Source: Raphanus sativus
Lineage: Eukaryota; Streptophyta; Magnoliopsida; Brassicales; Brassicaceae
Assembly (NCBI RefSeq): GCF_000801105.2
Contig: NC_079515.1
Coordinates: 37,223,407-37,287,406, forward strand
Direction of reading: 5' to 3'
DNA: 64,000 nt
This document shows positions 32,904-50,520 of the stretch, in pieces. The notes below the pieces were generated by a model. It searched no databases. It had not been told where the DNA came from and saw only the letters and a program-made list of their open reading frames with translations. How positions within the stretch are numbered: the stretch's first letter is position 1; each line of letters opens with the position of its first letter. The position numbers and the translations under genes were made by a program.

Positions 32904-34580
32904 AGTGTGATTGAATGATGGGTTGGTTGCCTAGTTTGTAAATAAAGCTGTTTTTTTGTGTGTGTTGGTGAGTTTCAAAAGCCCATTGTGAAGACAAACA
33001 GCGGTTTACTTTAAATCTTGAGTTTTGTTTTTGTGTTTGTTGTTGTTGTCTCACAGGGCTTTGTTTTGTATCCCCCAAGACTTGTTTAACATTAATAATA
33101 ATAACGATGTTGGAACCTCTATTTGTTCTGTGAATCTTCTCTCCTTTAACATCAAATTGTGGTTGATTTTTAGCCCAGTTACAAAAAAAAAGATAAACAA
33201 AACCTATCGCTAATTAATTGATTAAACGACAGATCAGTCATCAGTGGGTCCCGAGAGGTTTAACGCGTTTTAGAAGATAAAAAGCACGTTCTTACAAAAA
33301 TACTGACGGTGACGCAACACCTCTCCTCCGGAAGGACCACATTCATGAGAACCTTCGGGAGAGAGCCACTCAAGAAAATATCAACAAACCTGAAATCTCA
33401 GCCGCACTCTCATGCTCGAAATGATGATTAAATTATTAATATTATTTCTCCCAACCAGTAAAATAAAAATAAAAACTACTCACGATACATGAAGTTTTGA
33501 TTCTTTACACAATAATTAAAAAAACTATTTTTTTAAAAAAAAGTAGTTTTAAAAATATAGTTTAAAATTTATTCAACCAATTAGAAAAATTACTGTAACA
33601 TCTAATTGGTTACACAATTTTGAAACATTAAAAACTTTCTAAAACATCATATATTATGAAACGGAAAGAGTATTAGTTTTAAAATCTATTTTTAGATGTT
33701 AAAAATAAAAAAAAGTAAAGAAAAAAACTAATTTTCCGAAAGTAAGATATTAATTTTCTATTCATACTGATCTAATTCTGAGAAAGAAAGAGCCAGATTC
33801 AATATTTCAAAGAACAACGTTCATAATTTTTGATTAGTCTAAAATTTTGGTTATGATTAGTAACGCATAGAATAATTGTGGTGCAATCTTTAATAATATG
33901 GTTTCAGATGTTACCATTCAAAGTCTTGCTCCGGTTATAATACAATTTATAACAGACCGACCGTTTTATTACATATAACACTAACTAAAAGCTATTTCAA
34001 AATTGGATTATTGTATTGTTTTTGTTCATTTCTTAATATTAATTATTTTTAAAAAATATATTAAGCAATAGAAAAGAACGTAATGTGTAATATTACTCAT
34101 GAATAAGTTGAAAATGGTTATAAGTTAAGAGTAATATTTAAGAAACCAAATCTCAAAATATAATTAGTAGGTTTTGTTTGACCAAACAAAAGAGGAAGAA
34201 GAAGATAATTATTATTTAATTAATTAAAAATAAGAAAGTACTAGGATAAAATAAAAGAAATCTTAAGACAAGGGGGGTAAGAGGTTCTGGAGAGTTCCAT
34301 TCTCTCTAAAACGTGTATGTTTGAGAGATACAGAGGAGAGAAGAGGAGACACCAAAAAAAAAAAAAAAAACATTTTTCTCCCCTCTCGTCTCCAAACTTC
34401 TTCTTTGATCGTCTACGATCTCCTATCAATCCCTAATCATCCAGAAGATCATTGCCTCGAGTCCGTTGAATCCACTATAGTACCAAAGTTCTTATAGATA
34501 TTGAACTGTGGCTCTGTTTTTTTTGGTAGTTGAATTCATCGAAAGAATATATATATTTTTTTTTGTCTTCTTGTAAGGTA
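32904..34580. other. Intergenic region between RAP2.2 and the DnaJ gene
   Basis: RAP2.2 3' untranslated sequence runs to about 33120, followed by AT-rich DNA without genes. CT/GA-rich leader of the DnaJ gene begins near 34290, with an A run at 34353-34370. AAGGTA just before the ATG at 34581 leaves room for an intron in the 5' leader. Confidence 0.4.
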
Positions 34581-35991
34581 ATGGCGTCGAAAGGCAACGA
34601 TGATTTGTATGGTGTTCTGGGTTTGAAGAAGGAATGCACCACCACGGAGCTTCGTTCTGCTTACAAGAAGCTTGCTCTTGTGAGTGTTTTCGTTTCTTTC
34701 CTGATCTGAAAGTTGTATGTAATAATAGCAAACCGGTTTTGTTTTTTGTTTTGGATTAGTAATGGATGATAAAGATCATGCCTTTAACTGATTGATAGGT
34801 TTTGTATTGAGAGATGTGGAAACTGTGATTATTAGGATTCATTTATATATGCACTTCTGTGTGACATGACATCATTCCTTTTGATTTTGGTATTATTGTG
34901 ATTTTAGAGATGGCATCCAGATCGTTGTTCATCAATGGGGGATTCGGAGTTTGTAGATGAATCAAAGAAGAAGTTTCAGGCTATCCAAGAGGCTTATTCT
35001 GGTAATTTCCACTAACCCTACTCAAAGTTCTCTTTTTTTTTTTCTTTTTTTTTTAAAAATTGTTTGATGGAACAATTGGGAGTTGATTATTGGATAGCAT
35101 AAGATCGTTTATTGTTTCCTTGATGTGTACTTTTTGAAAAGTATTGTTTTATGTTCGTGAATTAAGCTTTTTTTTTTCCTTTTTGTGGACACACAGTTTT
35201 GTCTGACTCCAACAAGAGGTTCCTCTACGACGTTGGAGCTTACAATAGTGATGATGATGATCATGACCAAAACGTAACGCTCCCATTTTTTTTTCTTTTT
35301 CTTTGAAGACACAGTTCATGTCTGGTTGGTTTTATGTCGAAAATGCTTCCTGACATGGTTATTGTCTTACTGAACCATGTTGATTTGCAGGGAATGGGAG
35401 ATTTTTTGAACGAGATGGCTACCATGATGAACCAGTCAAAGCCTAGTGTAAGCACCACCCTGCGTTAGTTGTTTTATCTTAAGACACTAATTGATTTGAT
35501 TGGGCCTGAATGAATGACATTTTGAGATGTTGGCTGTTGGCTTTGGCAGGAGAATAACTCAGGGGACAGTTTCGAACAGTTACAAGATCTGTTTAATGAG
35601 ATGTTTCAAGGAGACGCTTCAGCATTCTCCTCGTCTTCATCTTCTTCAACTTTCACTTCCTCTTGTAGCTTTGCTTTTGACACCAATGTTCAGCAGTCAC
35701 CGTTTGTGACAAACTCGATGGGGACGAATGATCCTTTCGCGTTTGATCCCAGAGCTCACACCTTCTCTTTAGGGGTAAGGGGTTTCATGAAAACCTTAAT
35801 GCTCTCATCCTGAAGATGCGGTTTGTTCTTGATGATGAAATGGGTTTTTTTTTGTGCAGGTGGAACATCAGCAGGATTTCAAGAAGGGGAAGAACAATGG
35901 CGGGAGAAGAAACAGGAGGAAGAACAATGCTCAGTCAGGTGCTCACGAGACGTCGACTTCTTCAAACAACTATGGAGTCCCCACTTCATAG
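34581..35991 (+). CDS. Small DnaJ-domain (J-protein) co-chaperone
   Basis: Six exons (34581-34679, 34908-35001, 35197-35273, 35391-35447, 35550-35774, 35860-35991) join in frame to 227 residues. The J domain at residues about 7-80 reads DLYGVLGLKKECTTTELRSA, then RWHPDRC with the HPD tripeptide that stimulates Hsp70 ATPase activity, then KKFQAIQEAYSVLSDSNKR. A Ser/Phe-rich stretch follows and the C-terminus is Lys/Arg/Asn-rich. There is no zinc-finger or C-terminal peptide-binding domain, so it is a type III J-protein. The start has no competing upstream in-frame ATG that I saw. Position fits At3g14200, whose client is unknown to me. The 3' end converges on PANS1. Confidence 0.9.
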
Positions 35992-36867
35992 TCTTTTTGA
36001 AGACCATCTTTTTTTTTGCTAACTCATCTCCACATTTGTCGACTAGTCACACAGAAGAGGACTTGTTCTGGTCTTCTCAACTCAAAGCGTTGTCGTTTGT
36101 AAACTACCCTTCTCGTTGGTTCTCTCGGAGTTTTTATTTCTCTCTCTCTCTCTCTACTCTGTGATTGAATTGTTCTCCTAAGCAAGAGTCTTTAACAGCA
36201 TCTAGAGATTGATGAATTCAACGAATACTTGTCCTAAATTCTTAATTGGTTTTCTCAACATTTGATTATCTCTCTATACACATTATCAAAGAGTGATGGC
36301 TAGATATTATTGCTGCAACTAGTCTGAGCCTGATCTTCCCGGATGGAAAAGCAGAGACTGTGTAAAGGCTTGAAACTGGTGGAGTTTGAGAGAGAGGGAG
36401 AGAGAGTTAGCCAAGGAGGTTGAGATGCAGAGGATGCAATTGCTTAAATCTCAACTGTAGATGATGTCACGGAGTATTCAAGGAGCTGTGGAGATGGTGA
36501 AAGCCTGTAAGGAGAATCAGGAGTCATCGCCGTGTCAAGGATAACGGCACTGTAAGTGAACAGTTGAAGAGAGAGATGTTGATAAGACATGATACAGTGC
36601 TTGTTGTGGATTGTGTTAAATGTGAAATTGGACAAGATGTTTAGGACTCGTGTCAAACAAACACTGGTAGCAGATGGAAACTGTAAAATGAAAATGCTCA
36701 TAATGCTCATACGCTAGAAAAAGATTCCAAATCAGTTACAGAGTGATGGACACAGAGTTGTTAAGTACATGAGGAACTGAAGAGGCATTGATGAAACATA
36801 ACTGCTAGTACTACGACTTCATCTGAAGGATGAAAAGCTTTCAAAGACATTATTAAGAAACAGACAT
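35992..36867. other. Convergent 3' region between the DnaJ gene and PANS1
   Basis: 3' flanks of two convergent genes. There is a CT run near 36141-36155 and a GA run near 36390-36406. No gene seen. Confidence 0.4.
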
Positions 36868-37724
36868 TCAGAAGAGGTCGTCATAGTCTTCCTTGAGAGT
36901 GAATTCATCTGAATCAAATCGCCAAGCCAGAGGAGTGGAAGGCATCATCATCATAGAGCCATGACGGACTGGGGAGCGCCATGGAGTCGAGCTCTTAAGC
37001 CAATCGGTCAGCTTGGGAGATGGAATCTCTTCTGGTTCGTCACAAGTCAGGTTGTTCTTAGCATCCATCTGAAACCAACAAAAGATCCATTTGTAAATAC
37101 TTGAATCTCTCATAATACAAAGAGTTACAGATACACATTGAATAAGAATAGTCAAGTACCACTTCTGTCTCATGCTTGAGATTCTTTCCCTTGATGCTGG
37201 AACGATCTGTAAAAACAAAAAAAAAGAACAAGGCTTAACACAAGTTTACAAGCAAAGACATCATCAAAGCTTGGACTAGTTTATTACCATGGTGGAGTAG
37301 AATATCAGCAGAGAAGTGATCATCCCAGAGATTTTGCTGCTCTTTGATGCACTTGCTGTGATCATGCAAGTACATCTCTCCAGCTATGTTGATTTCTCCC
37401 TTCACAGCAGTTGCAGTTGCAGCAGAAGCGATCTGCTTGTTCTTAGAAGAAGCTTTGGGTTGAACACCAGACTTGTTTGTAATATCATTCAGAGCCTTAC
37501 GAGCTCCTCCAAGTTTCTTCTGACCAAGAACAGTTCGTTTGGTACTTTTCACAGAAGCACCAGTAACGGCCCCTGAGATAACAAAAACATTCATCAACAC
37601 TTTATAAACATATTGACTTTTCTGACGAGTGAGAAAAGACAGAAAAAAGTGAACTACTTTTGCGATGAATCGGAGCGTTCTCGTCAGGAAAGATCATCTG
37701 TTGAAGAGTGTTCATGTTCGCCAT
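36868..37724 (-). CDS. PANS1: PATRONUS1, plant securin-like cohesion protector
   Basis: Four exons (37658-37724, 37288-37572, 37160-37206, 36868-37068) give 199 residues. The N-terminus [20 protein letters not shown] contains the DEN box, and a D box RKALNDITN follows near residue 50. Both are degrons for the anaphase-promoting complex. The C-terminus has [19 protein letters not shown] and ends EDYDDLF. Arabidopsis PANS1 protects centromeric cohesion in meiosis and acts as a securin-like inhibitor of separase. Length, motifs and position fit At3g14190. The start is the first ATG of the exon. Two CCGTT motifs (AACGG on the gene strand) lie about 400 bases upstream, matching the mitosis-specific MSA core used by MYB3R factors. 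Confidence 0.95.
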
Positions 37725-38538
37725 AGGTTTCACCTGTTTTCAACAAAGAGAAGAAAAAAAAGATTTGAGATTAGAGAAATGGACCAAGAAGATCGAAGCA
37801 GTTAATAACCCTAATCAAAACCCAGAAACCCCAATTGATACTCAGAAAACCCTAAAACACCATGATCCTCAGTAAATCTGAAAACTTTATGAATCAATTA
37901 GCGAGAAATTACCGGAAAGATCTCGCGATTAACAGTTTAATCGAAACCTAAATCAGAAGAGGCAGTGTCTTGATGAGTTTTCTTGAGGGAGAGAGAGAGA
38001 GAAGACGAGATTGTTTAACGCTAAGTTTCTCGATCTTGTTCTTTGCTTTTATCGATGTTTAAAGAAGAGAGACTCCGAACCAAAGCGAGAAGTGAATTTA
38101 TAGAAGAAACTAAAAAGGTTACTAGCCGTTAAGAGCCGTTGTAGAATATTTTAAATACGGCCTAACAAGGCATGGTCCAGACCCATTAATAATTCGCTCG
38201 TATATTTAAAAGCCCAACATAAAAGCCCATTAGTTACCCGAAGTAATGAATCCACGTCACCATTCTAAAATTTTTTATGAGAAAACAGAAGTAAAAAGAA
38301 AGTAAACCGGGCCGGGAACTTTACCGGTGACGGAATGTTACTCGGCCCTTCCAATCAGAGCCCTACACGTCGACTCCCCGTATCATCTCACGTCCATCCA
38401 CGTGTCCCCTAACTCACCGACGCCGTCTCCTTCCCGTTACCCCCGCGAACAGAGATAATAACCCAAACCCTAACCTTATCTCTTCCCCCCACCACATTCT
38501 GACTCAGATCCGGCGATATCTCTCAACATCATCCATCC
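37725..38538. promoter_or_regulatory. Bidirectional region between PANS1 and ASIL2
   Basis: Divergent genes about 800 bases apart. The PANS1 side has a GA run (37988-38003) and the paired MSA-like motifs. The ASIL2 side (38280-38538) is CT-rich leader with ACGT-containing boxes such as CACGTC near 38388. Confidence 0.5.
38126..38140 (-). promoter_or_regulatory. Paired MSA-like (AACGG) elements upstream of PANS1
   Basis: Read on the PANS1 strand the sequence is ACAACGGCTCTTAACGGCTA, giving two AACGG cores 10 bases apart. TTAACGGCTA fits the MSA consensus well. MSA elements drive G2/M expression through MYB3R proteins, which suits PANS1. Confidence 0.6.
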
Positions 38539-39888
38539 ATGGAGGACGAAGAGGAGATCCGATCTCACGCCTCCTCTTCCCCCGATACCGATCCCTCTCC
38601 TTCCCCGCCGCCGGGAGGAGGAGGAGGAGTCACGGTTACGGTGGCTTCGACAGGTCCGCCTTCCTATTCCCTGACTCCTCCGTCTTCCTCCTCGCAGCAG
38701 CAGAGAGATCCCAACGCGCTGGCTCTCGCGCTGCTTCCAACTAGCGGAGGAGGAGGAGGTGGTAGCGGCAGCAGCAACGGGAGAGCGAGCGGCGGCGGCG
38801 GGAGGGAGGATTGCTGGAGCGAGAAGGCGACGGCGGTTCTGATCGATGCGTGGGGGGAGAGGTACATGGAGCTGAGCAGAGGGAATCTGAAACAGAAGCA
38901 CTGGAAAGAGGTGGCGGATATCGTGAGCGGGATGGAGGATTACGGCAAGACGGCCAAGACTGATATACAGTGCAAGAACAGGATCGATACGGTGAAGAAG
39001 AAGTATAAGCAGGAGAAGGTGAGGATCGCTAGCGGCGGTGGTCGTAGCAGATGGGTGTTTTTCGATAAGCTTGATCGGTTGATTGGTTCGACGGCGAAGA
39101 TCCCGGCTATTGGAAGTCCCGGAGGAGGGTTGAGTAAGATTCCTATGGGTATTCCGATGGATAGCCGTTCGAATGTGTATCATCAGCAGGCAAAGGCGCC
39201 GCCTTTTAATAATCTTGATCGGTTGATCGGAGCTACGGCTAGGGTTACAGCTGCTTCCTTTGGCGGTGGAGGTGGAGGGAATGTCCCTATGGGAATTCCG
39301 ATGAGTAGCCGTTCAAGTCCGTTCGGACAGCAAGTGAGGACGCTGCCTCAGCAACAGCAAGTGAGGACGCTGTCTCAACACCAGCAAGGGAGGACACTTC
39401 CTCAACAACAACAGCAAGGGATGATGGTGAAAAGATGCAGCGAGTCAAAACGCTGGCGTTTCAGCAAGAGGAATGCTACTGATTCAGACTCTGAGTCCGA
39501 TGCACCAATGTCTGATGATGATGATTCCGGTGATAGTTTACCCCCGCCTCCTCTGTCCAAGAGGCTGAAGACGGAGGAGAAGAAGATGATTAAGCAAGAA
39601 GGAGGAAGCAAGTGGAGGGAGCTAAGCCGCGCGATCATGAGATTCGGTGAAGCTTACGAGCAAACAGAGAACGCGAAACTGCAGCAAGTGGTTGAGATGG
39701 AGAAAGAGAGGATGAAGTTCTTGAAGGAGCTGGAACTGCAGAGAATGCAGTTCTTTGTGAAGACTCAATTGGAGATATCAGAGATTAAGCAGGCAGGGAG
39801 GAGAATGGGTAACACTAGTAGTGATGATCACCACAAGAGCAAAAACAACATGAATGCGATTGTCAGCAACGATGATGTCGGTAACTAG
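38539..39888 (+). CDS. ASIL2: Trihelix transcription factor ASIL2-like
   Basis: An intronless 449-residue protein. The N-terminus is low-complexity Gly/Ser/Pro. The trihelix (Myb/SANT-like) domain lies at about residues 90-180 ([20 protein letters not shown], then [13 protein letters not shown], then [16 protein letters not shown]). The middle part has two similar segments beginning LDRLIG(S/A)TA and containing PMGIPM(D/S)SRS, then Gln-rich repeats. An acidic Ser/Asp stretch precedes a KRLKTEEKK nuclear signal. The C-terminal 70 residues form a predicted coiled coil ([20 protein letters not shown]), likely for dimerisation. ASIL proteins repress embryo-maturation genes in seedlings by binding GT elements. 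Position fits At3g14180. Confidence 0.9.
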   Translation: MEDEEEIRSHASSSPDTDPSPSPPPGGGGGVTVTVASTGPPSYSLTPPSSSSQQQRDPNALALALLPTSGGGGGGSGSSNGRASGGGGREDCWSEKATAVLIDAWGERYMELSRGNLKQKHWKEVADIVSGMEDYGKTAKTDIQCKNRIDTVKKKYKQEKVRIASGGGRSRWVFFDKLDRLIGSTAKIPAIGSPGGGLSKIPMGIPMDSRSNVYHQQAKAPPFNNLDRLIGATARVTAASFGGGGGGNVPMGIPMSSRSSPFGQQVRTLPQQQQVRTLSQHQQGRTLPQQQQQGMMVKRCSESKRWRFSKRNATDSDSESDAPMSDDDDSGDSLPPPPLSKRLKTEEKKMIKQEGGSKWRELSRAIMRFGEAYEQTENAKLQQVVEMEKERMKFLKELELQRMQFFVKTQLEISEIKQAGRRMGNTSSDDHHKSKNNMNAIVSNDDVGN

Positions 39889-40971
39889 AGAGTTATAGTT
39901 TGATTCAGGTCGTAATCTACATATATTTTAGATTTGAGTTTGATATTGTCGAGAAAGAAACTTATTTAGGCTTTTATCATGAGTGTATTATTAATAGTTT
40001 GCCAAACCTTTGTTTAATTTTGTTTTTTACATGGAACAGATTTAACTTGCATTGGAATAGTTCTGAATAACTATTTTCTTCAGACTCCTTTATAGATATT
40101 GTCATGTGCAGGTTGTTAATACTTGTCTGAACCTCTTCAGTTAGCTCTAAGCTGACACTCATGAACTAGACATTCTTGATACAATTTAACTGCACATTAT
40201 TGTAATGTTTGGTTATGATGACATTGATGATTTGCGTGTGTACCTAAAGACGTATTAACTCTCTTTTTTAATAGACTAGTCTTGGCTTGTATCAACCACC
40301 CGTGAGTTGCTATAAAAAGTAGAATGTTAGGCAAAACAACTTTTTGTTTGTGTGTTTAATTCTTTGTAATGTTTCCTTTTTGGGCGTTTTTAGATATTTG
40401 ACAAGTTGGCAAATCACTTAAAAGAATTTCAATCACACATGGATGATTTCATATATCAATCTTGTGCACTAACATAATAATTGAGTTACATTAATGCTTG
40501 TTTGTAACTTAGTTATAATCGAATGCTTGAAATTACAGAAGAATTGAAATCCTATAGTTTTAGATATGTTTACAGCTTTTTCATGGGCTCCATCATTTTG
40601 TTTAAAGTGTCTCCAAAAGTTGGCATTAAAAATGGTTGCTGGTGTTAAAATAATAAAATATTAGTAGTTTTGAGCAGAGTGGAATAATTAGTTTATTATT
40701 TTTTTTTTGTCAATTATCTATTAGTAGTATTTGTTTAGAACTTTTGAAACTGTATATATGTATTTGTACATACATTATACATACAGAAAGAGAGCGATTT
40801 TGAGTCTTTTGAAACACCGAATCAATCATTGTGCACGTTAAAATTTTGGATCTGAAAGCTAAAGTACCAAAATACCCCGTCAATGGTTTCTTGATTATTT
40901 CATTATTTGCGAATAAAATAACAATGCTAATTTACCCTCGTTAAAAAAGTGTTTTTTCTTTTGTCAACAAG
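39889..40971. other. Intergenic region after ASIL2
   Basis: ASIL2 3' flank, then AT-rich DNA with no gene seen. It ends at the left target duplication of the second retroposon. Confidence 0.4.
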
Positions 40972-40987
40972 TCGTAGAAAAGTGTTT

Positions 40988-42037
40988 TTTTTTTTTTTTT
41001 TTCCGTCAAAGATTATATTGAAAAAGGCCGAAGCCCAAGAACTACAACAAAGGGACAAAGCCCAAACATCCAACGGACCAAAACACAAGAAACAAACGGC
41101 CCAACGGCCCAACCCAAATACACCCGACACTGGTCGGACCACGCGTCCAGGAGGCTAGCCACATGGGAGAACCCTCTCCGTCAGATCGACACGCGTTACT
41201 ACGCGTTGCTATTGCCTCCACTTGACCGTCACCACCACTAGACGCCGCCGTACTATCACCACCGGCACACTCGTTCCCTCGGAGCTCAGACCCAGGAGCC
41301 TCCATCGAACCCATCACTGTTTGTCACCGTACTGTCATCACGTTGGAGATCTCCCTCATCCTCAAGGTCTAATCTGACTAATCGAAGCTTGAAACCCTAG
41401 ACAGACGATCCACCGACAAACCCCTCTTTACTTCAACGCTTTGTCTATACTAAGAATAGCCTCTTCGATCTCATCGAGAGCTAATTCCAGAGACCAAAGC
41501 CGCAGAACAGAACACCAAAAGACAGAAACAGAACCGATCCATACTCGGACCACTAACTTTATTCAAAACGAAAGCGAGAAAACTTGAGCCGGCGACGCAA
41601 AGCTAAACGAGCCTTCACCTCCCGGAAGCAAACGCCGACGACAGAGAAGCTGAAGAAGCTTCCTCCACCCGGATGCAAGAGCCGGCGACGGCGGATCTAT
41701 GTAAGCCTCCGCCTCCCGGGAACGTTATTGAGACTGACGGCTAATTTCCCCACGCCATACTCTCCACACGACCGCGTCCTTACTCCAAGACTTAGACACT
41801 CCCGAAGACAACGGTTTGCTCCCCGAGAAACCCGACGAAAGAAAATCCCAGACTAGAGCTCAGACAAGGCGATCTCGGAGAGGGGACGACGGAGAAATAG
41901 GAAAACGGAAACAGGACGGAAGGAATGAATCTCCGACGACGGCACGCTCGCTCACGCGGCGGCCGTACGCCGGAGAGAAAAGTAGATCTGCTTTCTCTTT
42001 CTAACTTTCTCTCTCCTCTAAGATTAAACCTTTTTGT
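40988..42037 (-). mobile_element. Non-autonomous poly(A) retroposon, copy 2
   Basis: A 16-base target duplication (TCGTAGAAAAGTGTTT) flanks it at 40972-40987 and 42038-42053. The poly(A) tail is on the minus strand (T run at about 40985-41002). It is homologous along its length to 14144-15234, sharing the tail-proximal CCGTCAAAG, a GACACGCGT block, the CGGATCTATG/GCCTCC(A/G)(T/C)CTCCCGG block and the 5' CTCACGCG block. No reverse transcriptase is encoded. Confidence 0.8.
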
Positions 42038-42053
42038 TCGTAGAAAAGTGTTT

Positions 42054-43063
42054 ACCTCCTAAAAATATTTTTACAAAAATTAATAATATTGAAAAACGTA
42101 TGGGGAGAATAAGGCGAACCCTGTTTCCGGAATTTCATTTAACTGCCGACTTTAATTTTTTTTTTTAATTTTCAAATTTTACCTTTTTTTTTTGGTTCTC
42201 AAGGGTATACGCTCTACTTGTCGTCAACAAAAATGGTGATTTTCTCTGTCTGAAAACACTTTCTCTCTCTTGAATCTACTTTTCTCTCTCAAAAAGTAGA
42301 TTTTGACAAAGAGAGTAGTATACGACGGGAAGAGAGACAATGGGAGATACATCAAATCCACAAGCAGCACTTGGAGTCTACTAAAAGTAAAGACTTTGGA
42401 GTGGGAAGAGCAGAGATAAAAAACCAAAAATCAATCGCCGCGGCCATTGTTAGGGTTTTTAAAAAGCTCCGAACTTTGCATTGAAAGAATAACAAAAGCG
42501 TTGAACTTTTTTTGTATTGAAGATAGATTGCTTGACATAGACTACAGCAGATAAAGAGTCTCAGCATTTATTGATAGTGACTCCTCGAATTTGAATCCGA
42601 AAGAGACCCCAAAGATCTCATCTTTTGTTTCCTTCCTTCCTTATACCCACAGGTAAGCCTCTGCTATGGTCTATGGCTGATCCAAGTACCCTTTTAGATG
42701 TGGGGATCTTCTATTTTCACTTTGCCCTTTGAATTTCGAATTCGAATTCTGGATTTTTTACTGGGTTTGACTGTGAATTAGTTTCCATTATTGATTGGAT
42801 TTAGCATGATCGGCAGCAGATCTGGTAATGTGTTTGTTTTTGTCAACTTTGGGAGTTTCTATTATTGTAATGTGGTTTCCTCCTCTTAAGTTAGAAACTG
42901 CTTCCTTTGTATTCACTGTTTCTTCATTGTGGATCTGTTTCTATCTGCCGCTTCATATTACTCTATAGCCTTTACGTTTTTTTAGGGATGATGACTTATG
43001 CAGCTTTTGATGCTGTCTTTTTACTTTTTGTTTGTTGTTGGGTATGTGAAGGGGGGAGAGAAG
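42054..43063 (+). promoter_or_regulatory. Upstream region and leader of the COP1-interacting-like gene
   Basis: The promoter and probable 5' untranslated exon (near 42550-42650, followed by GTAAGC at 42653) with a leader intron up to about 43060. No other gene seen. Confidence 0.5.
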
Positions 43064-48601
<5,538 letters not shown>

Positions 48602-49148
48602 TTCAAAACCAAAGATTCATAGGATCTAAGCGAATGAAAGATAAAAAGAAAAAGATTTCACATCACAGACAGTGGCCACACGAGTGAAATGATCTTGAGA
48701 TATTACGTGCTGTGAATGTATCATTGAGAATAGTTTCTCTTGTATTCATAATCATCCCCTGTTTACTCTGATAGTTGGTTGAGCCTACATTTGTAAATTT
48801 GTATCAAACCGGAAACATATGTCCTTATCGGTTTGGTATCCATGTGATTTTTGGTAGAACAAAACAAAAGGATGGCAATGTTTATTTAACAAGTTTATAT
48901 ACTGTTGAAAGATCATTTCATTCTATAGCTTACTAGTTACTACTGCTACTACAATATCAATCATCCGAAAAGGATATATATGCAGAGCTTGTGATTTTTT
49001 ATGCAATCAAAAAGATTTAGCGATGGGACACAAATTTATTGAACAAAGAGAGTAGAAGCAAACAGAAAGAGAGATTAAAAGAAGCGATTTTATTTGGAAA
49101 AATTATAGATAGAAACTGAGAAATTACATAAATTCAGAGATTTTGTGA
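48602..49148. other. 3' flank between convergent genes
   Basis: 3' untranslated sequence of the COP1-interacting-like gene, then AT-rich DNA up to the LBD stop. No gene seen. Confidence 0.4.
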
Positions 49149-49577
49149 TTATTGGTTCTGTTTGTTTTGAGCAACAGCAATCTCGGCTTGAGTTTTGGCC
49201 AAAAGAGCTTGAGTATTCTGAATTTGGGTTTGGAGTAAAGAAATAATCCCAACACATCCATAAACAGGATCATCTACTCTGCATTTTGCTTCAAAGGACA
49301 AAGATTCAACTGCTTCAGCTCTTGTCTGAACAGGAAGTTGCTGTCCAAAGATCCACCACCATCAATATTTTTAAAATACAAGGGAATTTAGAACAGATAC
49401 ACAAAGTAAGACTTTATATTATACCTGAAGCATTTTGGAAACGTTGCCAGCACCGTAGATTCTGTGGATACATGCAAATTTATCAGGGTCACTTGGAGGG
49501 AAATAAGGTGAGAAAATGCAATCTTTTGGACATCTTCTTCTCAGATATTTGCAAGCAGCACATCTTTTAGGATTCAT
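49149..49577 (-). CDS. Short class I LOB-domain protein, LBD23/LBD24-type
   Basis: Exons 49425-49577 and 49149-49340 encode 114 residues. The LOB domain is complete: CAACKYLRRRCPKDCIFSPY gives the CX2CX6CX3C zinc-like DNA-binding block, FACIHRIYGAGNVSKMLQ the Gly-Ala-Ser block, and a coiled coil VGIISLLQTQIQNTQALLAK follows. There is almost no C-terminal region, as in the short Arabidopsis LBD23 and LBD24. A nuclear regulator of unknown target. The start is the conserved MNPKRCAAC. In Arabidopsis the closest short members map elsewhere on chromosome 3 (about At3g266xx, from memory), so this copy is probably transposed relative to Arabidopsis. Confidence 0.85.
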
Positions 49578-50520
49578 TGCAGATTTTCTATACAGATTAT
49601 GAAATATACCAAAAAGATTATGAATATCTAAGAACAAGGATTTGGCTTATTTGTATTCTTCTTTATTTCCTTTTTCTTTTCCAATGATCCAACGGCTACT
49701 TTCCAGTTTATGAAAATTTTGGGGACATTTACATAAGGTAAGCTTAGCATTGAATGTTGATTCTCATTGTTTCCGACTGATTAGCAGTAGAATATTACCG
49801 TTAAGTGTTAGCTTTGTTAGAAAGGAAAAATCGTTGGTGCATTAACTTCTCGTCGCTTGGTTGAATTAAAACCATTCTGACAAAACTTTGTACGTTTCTT
49901 TTACTTGTGAATAATCTTGATTTCGTGACCAACGCGTAACATTGGGCCGAGACTGGATGTTAGAAGCAAATAGATACTGGATTTTCATGCTAGTGTCTCG
50001 GAAAAAGAAAGGCAAAAACAAACGACCACGAGTAGATGATTCAGATACTCATATTGCTAAGACTTCATACCAACTTGTAGAAGACGCATGATTTTATTTA
50101 TATGGGCCGACTAGTTTTATTTATATGGGCCGGAACACTCTGGTCGAGTTAGAGGTCGAATGATTCGGTCTCAATATCTTGAGATCAGACTTAATATATA
50201 CTTTACAACAAACATATAGTGTTGACCTTCTTACTTTACTTTATCTGCATCTGGGTTTCTTCAGATAATGTGAGTACTTTCTGTTACATTTCAGCTCTTT
50301 TCATCATATATTCTTTCAATGATCTTTAACCAATATTAGCTATTTATTATTATTTCAAGAACTTAACTACTTTGGTGTCAACATCAATAGTAATGATGAG
50401 AAGGCCCTCTTTAAAAAGATTTTGATCATCTCTGTTTTAATCTTTAGGTTCTTGTAGTATTATTATTATAGCAGTTCTTGAGTTTCTTTTCTTTTGATAT
50501 GATATTCTAGATATATAGAC
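49578..50520. other. Intergenic region between LBD and HAOX genes
   Basis: Divergent genes with AT-rich DNA between them. No gene seen. GGGCCGA/GGGCC motifs occur near 50104 and 50128 (telo-box/TCP-like context not verified). Confidence 0.4.

Noticed and set aside
38476..39183. 235-codon minus-strand ORF opposite the 5' part of ASIL2
   Set aside because: It is a shadow of the low-complexity Gly/Ser/Pro codons of ASIL2, with no domain and an Arg/Ser/Leu-biased composition.
41584..42004. Plus-strand Arg-rich ORFs inside the second retroposon
   Set aside because: They are not conserved in the first copy and are on the strand opposite to the poly(A) tail.
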